Of a DNA stretch of 64,000 bases, positions 26,501 to 38,500 are shown in pieces. Each line of letters opens with the position of its first letter. The first letter of the stretch is position 1. A program made the position numbers and the translations under genes. The DNA comes from Cheiracanthium punctorium (Eukaryota > Arthropoda > Arachnida > Araneae > Cheiracanthiidae), in contig JAWZYV010013174.1 in NCBI GenBank assembly GCA_038373885.1, forward strand, positions 62,001-126,000, written 5' to 3'. Under the pieces are notes generated by a model, which worked only from the letters and a program-made list of their open reading frames with translations, was not told the origin of the DNA and did no database searches.

Positions 26501-29500
26501 TGAAGAGAGAATTCTGGTAAAATCTTGTGCGTCCCCCCCCCCTCTCTCTGTGTGGGTGCAATGTATCGAAAGTCTCACTCTTGGAAAATCACTTCCAAAA
26601 CAATGCTGAGGTAGAGCAGGCTGAGCAACAATTCCTTGCATTGCAAGGAAGGGAGTTTTACCAGAGTGGTTTCTTCAAACTGCATGCTATGACAGTTGTC
26701 TCAATGTCTGAAGCGAGTATGTGGAAAAAAAATGTTATGTGTATAGTTTATGATGCCATGGTGTAATTCTTTTTGGCAAAAAATGTTCTGTATTTAAAAA
26801 AATGATGAAACTTACTTTCAGGATGACTATCGTTCAATTTTTAATGTTGTATAATTTTAATCTATTTTCTCTTATAGATTTATTAATGAAATGTATCCTT
26901 TTAATTTTTTTCATTAGTTATTGCAGTTTTGTTGTTTTTTTATGCTATCTTATTTCATATTTTATTTATCAGAATCTTTAAAATTACCTTTTTTTAATGA
27001 TTAAAAAAAATTCATGTTTGAACATTTGATTTTGCTCTTTAGCATATATTCACATGCACACAAATTTTTATATTTTATTTCTAATATATTGCAATATGTT
27101 ATAAATGTGTTTTAAACCTGTATTAGAGTTAATAAACTTCTTTTTATTTTAGTGTGTTGGATGGTCATGGTACCTTGCAAATGATATGCAGTTTTATCTT
27201 ATAAGTCCATTGTTTTTGTATCCACTTTGGAAGTGAGTTTTTTACACAAAGCATTTTGTTTCCTGTGTTTCCTTTTGACATGCTTTCAAAATACTATGCG
27301 CCTTGTAAAATTAATAAAAACTTAGTTTAACAACACACATAAATCTACTTATCAACAATATGATCATTTCGGCTGATGCAAAAGGTCTGGCCTTTCTCAG
27401 TTATGAAGAAATCCAAGTAACTATAAGAGCAGAAAGCATGCCTGGAACTCAAGGAGCTCCTCACTTACATTATTGTAATAAAAAAAAATCAATAAGAATG
27501 ATTGTTTTCTCATTTATTTTCTACATATACCAGTTTTCAGCCTCATGCCCTTTTTGTCACCCAAACATCCTGAATAACAAATATATATAGCTACAATTTT
27601 GCCTAAAAGTAGGTGGGAGGGGTCAGATCCTGAATCCCTTGCAAAAAACTTTGGTAGATTCACTGTATATGGTTGCCTTGCTGAATTACTCTCATGCTTT
27701 GTGTTTTATGCAATAAATCACCTCTTTTGACACATTCTAAAGTCTGTTTGCAAGATATTTAAAAATATGATTCAGGTGTTCATCAATGCCGTATCAAAGA
27801 GTTGTCTAATCTAGGGGGTCCATGAAACTTCCTTGATTTTATCCTCACTAACACCATGTATTATATTTTTATTTTTAAATTTGAATATTAAAATAATTCT
27901 TTTGTCAAAATGAAGTTTAAATTGTCTCAGAACAGGATACTTGTAGTGAAAAACACAAAATGTGGTTGTTATTCTACAATATTCTTATATCAATCTTCTT
28001 ATATGTTCTTATATTCAGCAATGCTGAATTTTCCAAACTTGCTTGGACGTGGTCCCCCTCACCTGCTTTTAACACAAAATTGTAGCTATATATTTTTATT
28101 ATTTGGGGTGTTTGGTGTGAAACAGAGTGAGGCTGGAAACTGGAATATGTAAAAAATAAATTAAAAAATTCCAGAAAAGCCAATCATTTTTATTGACTTT
28201 TTTTTGTTATATTTAAGGGGGCAAATCCCCTAAATCTCTCTCCCCCTTGCCATAAATGTTCCTGTTATAGAACCTTTCACCTCTAGGCCCTCAGAAGACA
28301 TTTAACTAAGGTTGACTTTTTGTTGGCAGAAACTGGTTATAAGCAATAAAAACCAGCAGAAACTAAAAAACATCTTTAATAGTTCTAGTAATTGCTAAAA
28401 ATGATATAATAATTAATATTTAATAATTTAATGTAAAGAAAGGGTATTAAATTACAAGACTGAACTTTCTGAAGCAAAGCAATTGAATTGATCATTGTTA
28501 AAATTGCTCAGTATTAGAAAGTTTTGCCTTGTAATCTTCTTGTAACTATAACAAACATTTCAGTTCATTGTTTGAGAGTGCATATTATTTTGTTTATATT
28601 AACTATAAAGAGTGTAGTACAGGTTGTCCAAAATTAATCAACTCTATTTTAAAGTTGTCTATAGACAAAACAATTGTTGATAAATTTATGAAATTTTGTG
28701 TAGGACATAATGAAGGTATGGGAATTTGTTTGAACGAATAAGAAAACATTGTTCAAATATTCGCCACCAAGGTGTGGGGGGTGGGGGCGTTTCAGGACCT
28801 CCACATTCCCCAGACCTCAATCCATGCGACTTTTTGAATTTAAGAACTCTGCCTGATCAACATTTCTCTGAACACACTGCGGTCAGCTAAGGAGCATGCT
28901 TTTTTACGATTCCAGATGGTAGCTGACAATGATGGCTGTCATGTTGAACATGTTTTCTAGATAATAAAAGTCCTGTCCTGTTTCTAACACTTCTGGGATT
29001 GACTCGTGGCTGTCCGCTGGTGCATCTGCCCCCATGTTGAAATTTTGATAACAATGACATTTTTATCTCTAATTAAAAGCAAAAACGTTTTGTACAGTTC
29101 GAAAGATCTCTAAAAAATTAACCTTTTTCAAACTTGCAACTACTTTCAACTCTAAATATGTACCGAGATATCACTCCTTGAAAAAGTAAAGAGAAAAGCG
29201 AAGCACAGAGAGAAAAAACACAACAGATTGTTTGGTGGTGACATCTATGAATTTATATTGTCAACTCAATTCTTAAAAAGTCTGTTTTACTGCCTTTTCC
29301 TTAAAATTAATATACAATGACCATAAGCAGATTTCTGCTTTACCTAGGAATAATTTAATACAAAATTCATGCATAATTAATTACTTATTCAGTAAATTAC
29401 TTAATTTATTTACAAATTATATGTATCATTCAATAAAACTGCAAAAATTTAGTATTCAAAAGGATTAAATAATTTTACAATTTCACAAAATGCTTTCGAG

Positions 29501-32500
29501 GCCATATTTTAACTAACCAAATTTATTAATTTACTATAGTAAAAAAAACTATATAAAACCATTCATTATAATTTATATTTACCAATTTTTCACTAATTTT
29601 ATTTATCTAAGTATAAAGGCATGTTCGAGCAAAAGTTTTATTGTTACAAAGAAAAATATTTTTTAAAGAAACAATACATTGCAGCATGAATATAGTGATA
29701 TATATCTCAATAGGTTATTTTTCTCTTCAATGGTAATCTCCCTAGCCACCCCTTGAAACAGATTTTGCTACTAACTATTGTATTTATTAAAGTATCGATT
29801 TTAAACAAAAAAGTTAGTTCAAGAATTATTTTAGTATGTTGCAAATTTCAGTTGCAAAGAAGCCCGTGTGCAGTAGGTTGCACAAACCAGTCACAAAGCA
29901 GCGCGTGTGCTCTAGGTTGCACATTTTGGCTGTGAAGCAGCCACTGACGGCTAAAACTGGCTGCCAAAGGCAGCTAGTATTGTAATAATATTTGTAAACT
30001 ATCATAAATATATGCTAAATGTGTATACAATAGTTTCGTCTGTAGACAACTTTAAAATAGGGTCATTTAATTTCGGAGAAGCTGCATATCAAATATTTAT
30101 GTGAAATAAAGAATAAAGTAGTGTAATACTAATGTACTTGAAGAAGAGTTGCAGATGCTTGTGATATTTGGATTAATCTAATGAAGAAAGAGAATCTTAT
30201 GGGTGCTTATATGAAAAAGAAGTGACATGCAGATTTAAACAGTCAGTTACTGATTATCATTTGCTAGCTTATATGCTGCATCTAAAGTATTTGGGAATGA
30301 AATTATCATGTGCTTAAGAAGAAAGTGACAGAATTTCACTTGCCAATGTTAAGCCAGATTTTGTACCTTATATCATGGCTTTGCAAAACAAATTGGCTCT
30401 ATTTCCTGAAAGGTATTTTTCCAGTCAAATTTTGACAACTATCTCAGCTACTACATGGTGGTCCGGTTTAAAAAAATGTGCAATCTATGAAATTTTCTTA
30501 AATCTTGCTTGTTCTTTGATGGCTATGCCTGCTAGTTGTACTAGACTGGAAATAATCGTCTAAAATGTTTCATTTGTGCATAACAAATTGAAAAATTGTT
30601 AAGGTTTAGGAACAGCATTAAAACTTGTCTTTTGTTATGGACTACGCTGAGTGAGAACAATATACTGTATTAGCCTGAATAAAACGCAATATTTTTTGAC
30701 TGATCATATCCCATTAAAAGCCTGACTCATGATAAATTCAAGGTCTAGGTATTGCATTTTCTAAATATCTTTAAGAAAAAATTTCGGTGTTGTGTTATAT
30801 TCAGGCTAATATAATGTGATATTTGATTTTGAATGGTGCTAATACTGTAAATAAATTGTACTTTAGTTTACATTTAATTGTTTTTCCTATGCATTATCTA
30901 TTGTATGTCTGTAATTACTTTTGTGTCATTTTCCGAGTTTCTGCCTCAAATTTGTCAGAAAGGTTTTTTTGCCATGCCGATTTTAACCAGTTTCCACCAG
31001 CGGTTTTAACTGCCTCAGTAGTCAAAAAAACCTTTCTGACAAATTTGAGGCAGAAACTCAGAAAATGACACAAAAGTGTCTTTTCCAACTTTGCATTTAA
31101 CTGTTAAAATAATCTTTTTTCTGATCCTCTACATCAAATTGATGGCGATAAAATAAGGAAAAGTGAAAAAATCGAGTGGTTGGGGGGAGGAGGGAGGGGC
31201 ATCTCTAGAAAAAAGTGGGTAATGGAGCAAAATGGTAGTGATATTCAGATTCAGGCAGCCATTTTACATAAGAATCATCCAGAATGAATGATTCAGTTAC
31301 AGAAAACTTTTTGCAGAGGAGTGTAATTGATATTTATCATATTTTTTATGGCATTTAAATTCAGTTTTATGTAGAGTTTTAATATGTTCTACAGTTGTAG
31401 ATAGCTAAACAAATTATCAATTTTCAAATAAATCTTAGAGAATAACTCCTGGAATAGTGCCAGAAATCTAGAAATGGATTACCATTATCAACCAAAGTAC
31501 CATTGCATTTTGTATTTAGATTCAAAACTTTGTTGATAATTTTATTACTATTATGTGTTACCAAATGCTACATCATGCTTTATATTATTTTAGGTGGCCA
31601 GTTGCTGGATTTGGTGTACTTGGGTCAATTCTTATTGCAACATGGACTACAACAGGCGTTATGAGCTATACAAATGATCTTATTCCCATGTTTGTTGGTG
31701 TTACACAGGCACCAGATATTACAGCTTATCAAAAAAGGTGATTAAAATGGTACAAAACTAAAATGGCAACTGTTATTAATGTTTTACAATTTTTTACATG
31801 TGACATGTAAAGATTGTACTATGCATTTAAACTTTTGAAATAATTCATGTGATTTGGGTAATTTTATTTTTTAATTGAAGCTTGCATTAAAAATGAAAAA
31901 TGCAAAAACTTTCTCTCCCCCCCCCCCTCCTTTGTACGTTTGTTTTAAAAAAAATAATAGTTTGGCTATGTGACTTAAGTATTTCCAGAGATAGTTACAG
32001 GATAGAATTTCATATTTAGTTCTGTGGTTCAGCCTTTTAGATCTTAAAAATACAATTTAAAAATAATTTGAATAATACATAATTATTTGAAGTTGTATTT
32101 AGATTTAGAATAGTAATATTATGAAGTTGTATTTTGATTTAGATTAGAACTTTTTCTTTTGTTGATTTTATTAGGATGTGGGATTCTTTCGATCTCATTT
32201 ATGATAAGCCATATTGTAGGATTGCTCCTTACATCATTGGTGTTATATTAGGTTACATTCTTCACAAGACTGCTGACAGAAAAAATTTTCTTAATTGGGT
32301 ATTACACTTTTATGTATTCTTTATATGAGTGTAGTATTATAACATTTTATTGGAATGCTAATTTTTTAACATAATATTTTATTTTTCATTACTTTTATTT
32401 AAATTAAAATCTATCTTTTGTTGTTATTAAAAAACCCATTAACAGTAAAATAATATTGAAAGTTAATTTTAGTATCTTTTTAATGATTATGATGAATTTT

Positions 32501-35500
32501 CACTACAATCCGATTTATTATAATAATAAATCAGAATTTCATCAACTGTGAACTTGAAATTTTCTCAGATGTAAGTAAAGAACATTAGAGCAATAATCAA
32601 CCATTACAGATACCAGTCAATGTGAGCATACTTACTCATTATTATTAGTATTGCTACTCAAAAGTAATTATTTTTTGTTGACTAATTATGTAAAAAGTAA
32701 ATTCAGTGCACTAATTTAAACCAATTTTAATTTAATCTTTCATAGCACTTCAATATTTCTGCTTTCGAGCTTGAAGTTTTGATTTCTCAATTAATGTTAA
32801 TATACAAGTAGTTGCATGTTACTTGATTCTTTACCCTTTATGTGTTCTCTGCCTGTAATTAATCTTCCCTTAAAAGTCACAAGTGTCAGATGGGAACGAT
32901 TCCATACACCTTTAATGTTTTTCTTTAAAAGTGTATAGAATCGTTCTTCAGAGGTGTATGCAAAAATTATGAAGGTCTTTTTAAAAAATATATTGCCTTT
33001 CAATTTGCTGTGAAAGAACATGGTGAAACAGCAGCAATAGTTAATTTTCCATTTCTGGGATCTTTTGATAATCTTAAAATCAAGGACAAACTGGTTATGT
33101 AATAAACTGTATTTAAAATTTTTTACGGGAAAAGTAAATTTAGCAAAGTTTTTTTAATTAATAATTCACATCTATTAACACTAGAAAGGCGGCGTTTTCC
33201 ATATACCTCGAAAGGCGGGTAGCGGTCATTTTGACCGCTCCCAATAAATCAGTTACATCTTCCAAAATTTTAGAGATTTCTATATAAAGTAAATTTATAA
33301 GGTATTTAAGTATTAAATTTCGCATTTTTATCACATGAATTTCGTGTTCTGATCATCATTATTTTATATTATTTTTTACGTTCATTTTATTACAATTATA
33401 CACAGTATCGATTATTCAAAATTTAGAAAAAAGAATAAACAATAAGGCACACTAATTGAAAATTATATTTAAGCTACACAAGCTATTTAACTATATATCA
33501 CATTTGATTATTATTTTAATAACATATATGTTAAAAAATATAGATATTTTAGAATGACTTACATTCTAAAGCACTGTTAGTCTTTACAGATACTCGTCTT
33601 TATCACTTTGCTAAGTACATGATCCACAAACTGACGTTTTACAATCAGAACAAATATTTAGTGTTTTATTGCGGCAAACATTAATTTGGCACTGTTTGCG
33701 TTTCCTGCTTGAAGTAGAATGCGTACTGTTTGTACTTGGAGTGATATCAGTAGACGAAGACATCTTGGAGAAAAAAGGGTTTTTTCGGAGCTCATCAGCT
33801 AAACTCAAAATATAATCACGCCTATTGATTTTTACACCGGTAGTTTCTTTGTAAACAATCCAGGCATTGATTGCAGGTAACTCAAGAATACTATAAAAAA
33901 CTTGAACAGGCCATCGCCGGGAAGCGGATTTAGTTGTGTATTTTCTTTCTATTTGATCAAGTACATCCACACCGTATTTAGTCCAGTTGTAAAATTTAAC
34001 AATTTCTGGCGTTTTCTTTTCATTGCTTTCAACTTCCAGTGTAGGATGTAAAGTACTTAATAGTAACACATTTTTGTTTTTCTTTCCTTGGTATGCTGTT
34101 AGTGTGATATCATCATGCTTGAGAATTTTGCTTGAATACAGCTCTCCTTTCTTAGGCTTGAAAGATTCGGACACTTCTTTTTTTGAACGATTCAATGTTC
34201 CAACGAGGCTAAGTCCTTTTTTTCTCAAATTTTTAGCTAATTTTAATGATGTAAAATAGTTGTCCGTCGTAATATTCCTTCCAGTATTATGAAAGGGTTC
34301 TGCTAAGCGGCATACTACATATTCGCCAACAGTTTCATCTTTAGGTCTACTTTCATTTTTTCCTAAATATTTTAAAGCATTCAACAAATATTTTGATTGA
34401 ACATCAGCTGCTATCCAAAATTTAATACCAAATTTGTCTGGTTTTTGTGGCATATATTGTGTAAATGAGCAACATGATTTACTAGGGAATAGTTGCTCAT
34501 CTATAGTTATGTTTTCACCTGCCTTGTAACAGAGTAAGCAGTTTTCAATGAATGCGTCACAAATTTCTGATACCAGTGCAAATTTGTCTGTTGGAAGCCT
34601 TTCAGATCGTGTTGACCTCAGATCGAATCGCAATAATCTCATTATTTCTTTAAATCTATCACGAGGCGTGGTTTAATGAAAAAAGTTAATCTTAGACAAT
34701 GAAAAAAGTTAATGAAAAAAGTTAATCAAGTCTTAGACCACAAAGCGGTCAAAATGACCGCAGTCCGCCTTTCTAGGTATAAACACTTACAAAATCAATA
34801 TTAATGAGTAAAAGTAAATATTTCTTTTTTTACACTATCCTTATAAATAATTAGGAAAAGTCAATGAACCAACAAGAAATCAAAGAATAAGCAAGAAGAA
34901 TATGAGCGTTTAAAATTTGTTTGCGGTCAAAATGACCGCTCCCGCCGTTCTAGTGTTAATTTGACTTCAGTGTTAAATTTATCTAACTCTGAATAAATTT
35001 TAAATAAATTCAGAACAGATATGCATTAAATGTAACTTTAATTTCTTAAAAGATGTTATCTATTGAGTGATATGTTTTTGTATTTTTATTTTGATCTTAT
35101 TTCACTATTGAAATTTATAAATTATGGCGAAAGAGAGAGAGAGAGAGAGGGGAAAAATACATTACAACTTGTGTGTTTTTGATGATATATTTAAATTAAG
35201 TGAATAAAACTAGGATTTTTTTAACTGCATTAAAAACTGTTCTTTCCTTCTTAATGTCTTAAAATTATAACTTAAGAGTGAAGATAAAGACTTTATTTAT
35301 AACAAGGCTTGGATTACAATTGAAGATTTACTAAAATTAAGTTTTAAATTATGCTTGAATATTTACATTAATTAAGTTTAAAAAAAACATTAAAAGATCT
35401 ACCTTATAGAAAACTAATTTTCTATAGCTCAGTAAAACCATATCTTTCTCTTGAAGTCTTGACAAGACTTCAAGAGAATATCTGATTATAATCTGATTAC

Positions 35501-38500
35501 AATAGGTAAGAGACTGATATGTGATTACGGATGATCTAAAAGAGGATACTATTACTTGTAATTTGCAAACTAAAACTGAATAAAATTAAAGTATTTTTAT
35601 ATTACTTTATGTGTTTGTAGATCAGCATGGGAAAAAAAATTGTTATTATTATTACTCTAAAATAATTATTTTGACTAATATTACTCTTATTAGATTAACT
35701 ATGATACACCAGTATTATAATTATTTAACACGTTTCTGGAAATTAGTGTTAGTTCCGTTTTAATAAAGGCACTGATAAATAAAAATATTCAAGTATTGCA
35801 CTGGTTAAAAGAATTTGGAAAACAAGTTATTATTAATTTCAAATTAAAAATATATTACTTTGTATACCTGAGAAATTTTGCTTGTACTTGTAGTTTGCTT
35901 ATTGTTTATAAATTTATATTTTAACATTCTTAAATTTAAAAATATAGTGGCAGCAGCTGTTAGGATGGGTTATTGCTGCAGGATGTTCATTGAGTGTTGT
36001 ATTTGGACTCTATCATGTTGAGATGAGTAGGACTGTTGCACTGTTTTATAATTCACTATGCCGTTCAACCTTTGTTATTGGATTGGCTTGGCTCATATAT
36101 GCTTGTGAAACTGGCCATGGAGGTAAAATTATTTGAAGTATTCATTTGTAATTGAGCTATCTGTGTATTTTGATAAATTTTAGCTATTATGATTGTAATA
36201 AATCAAATATATTGAATAACCAGATATATATTTTTAATCATATGAATTTTGATATACATAAATGTCTTGAAGAATTGCATTTGTCTTTCCTTGTTTTACT
36301 ACAAGTTATTTTTTAATTTTAATGTTATGTTGCTATAGAAATATATTATGATACCACATGGTTGCAAACATTCAATGTAAATTTGTATAAATGCCTGGTT
36401 GTAAGAGTAGTGTGCAAATATTTCAAGAGTTTTCCCCCCCCTCGATATGAGATTAAATTCTGGTGTCTTCTAACTAGGACATTGTTTTATTTGAGGTATC
36501 CTAATCATTTATATCTTAATCTTTTTAAAATTAAATCCTTATTCCTCACTCTCATCAAAATCATTGGATAAGGTTTCTTCATCTGTTTCTCATGTCCATG
36601 ATATTTCCAGGCTGTAATGTTCAAAAGTAATGCTTCATAAATAAATTCCTAATCCGTTTCTGATATCTGGAAGATATATTACATATTAGGTAGCCGTGCC
36701 ATACGATTTATAATGTAAGTGGAGATATTTCGTTTATTTTAAACTGGATAGCAGCTTCATTTATTTTTATATAATTTTCTTGAACAAACAAACAAAAAAA
36801 TGGCATTTTTATGATTATTTTCTTGAAAGTAATGCGATTATTAAGAGGTTAAACTCTAATTTATTTAATAACACTTTATTATAACATGGTGAATTTAATG
36901 TAAACAAATGTTTATTGTTTTATAGCGATGTGTTTTCTTGAATTATTTAAAGAATTCTTGAGTTATTTTAGCTGTAGGTATTGACATTTTAAAATTATAA
37001 ACATAATCTGTAGTTTTGATGAAAATGTATAATTACTTTGAAGAAATTGTAAGCATAAAATTATTCTCTTATGCAATTCGTACAATATATATGTAATAAT
37101 AAAATAACCTTTTTCAACTTAATCTAATTTAATTTAATGTCATCTGAAAAAACCTTCTTTAATCTCTGTTACTCTTACTGTAAAGTTTGTTTCTCGGCCA
37201 TTCAAATATTACGTTCATAGACAATTTTTGGAGTTCGATAAGGAGGAAAATTGTTGAATCAGCAGTATCTGCCATTTTCTGTGATTTCCCTGCTGCGCCC
37301 TTTTGGAATTCCTAATCAAGCAAATATTTCTCATGGCTTGATTAACAATGTAGTCAACTAATTATGTTTGAGAGTAATGCCTTTGCGATCGTACTGTGCC
37401 CTGTCGACAGGCGTAGTAACTAGGGGAGTATTTAAGCAAGAGCATGGAAATTTTGGGAGCTTTTAGAGACTGCAGGTAAAGAGAAAAGACAGTCACGACA
37501 CCAAAGGGTCACCGGCCTGACTCCCACCCTCTGTCCAAACTTAGAAATAAAAGTTTTCAACCTAGAAGACTGATGTGTGGTGCTGATCATTTTACCAACT
37601 GATGGCGTAAGGCCATTCAATACATATATATATATATATATATCTATTTAAAAGTTTAAATTTGAAAACCTGACTGATAAAGATTACTATTACAAAATTT
37701 GTTTTGTTTTAGGTTTTTTGACGAAGTTTTTATCATGGAAACTGTGGATTCCTTTGAGTCGTCTTACTTACAGTGCTTATTTAGTCCATCCAATGCTTAT
37801 TCATGGTTATTATCAAGCTTATCAAACAGCTCTTCACTTCACTGAATTAGTTGCAGTAAGACTGTTATTTTCTTCTTTTTCTATTGTTGTTTTATTGTGT
37901 CATATATGTTGCATTTACCACAGTACAAGGCTCTATGATTTCAAATATAAATTATAACTTTCATAAATACATTATAGAAGTATGCCATCATTTTGATGCT
38001 TGTCTTTAAATTTATATCCCTTTCTGAGCAAGCTTGTACGATTGTTGCAGGTTAGAAAGAATATTTTTCTTACTTCTTAGTCAATGAAAAACTACAAATG
38101 CTCGTAAAATAACATGCATTACTTTCTTGAAAAATTAATTTTAAATACTTCTTTTCATCATCAACAGCATTTTAGTTGAATTAAAATTCGAACTTGAAAG
38201 CAAGTTCTCACTTGAACGGTTATAGGAGTGAAAATATGTAATATTATTTACTAATTAAACCTTTCATAATGCATGAAATAGATAATCATGGTGTTTGCGC
38301 AATTAAAAAAGTCAGATGCTTATAAAAAAGTTACTTAGAAACACAGTCGAAGCTGAAAAATCGCATACAATATAATTGAAGGGTTTGTTGCAAAAAGGAG
38401 GTAGCTCCATCCTATGGGAGCTATAACCTTTCATTTGGTACCAAAAGGATATATCTCTAATCGTCAGTTCTTGTGTTACTCGAGATGATTTTGTCTGTCT

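Noticed and set aside
26372..26641. 89-residue minus-strand frame
   Set aside because: It lies inside a degenerate mariner with its coding remnant on the plus strand; no family resemblance.
35400..35480. CTTGAAGTC / GACTTCAAG inverted repeat
   Set aside because: Short (CTCTTGAAGTCTTG and its complement, nearly touching) and without flanking structure; weaker than the other hairpins reported.
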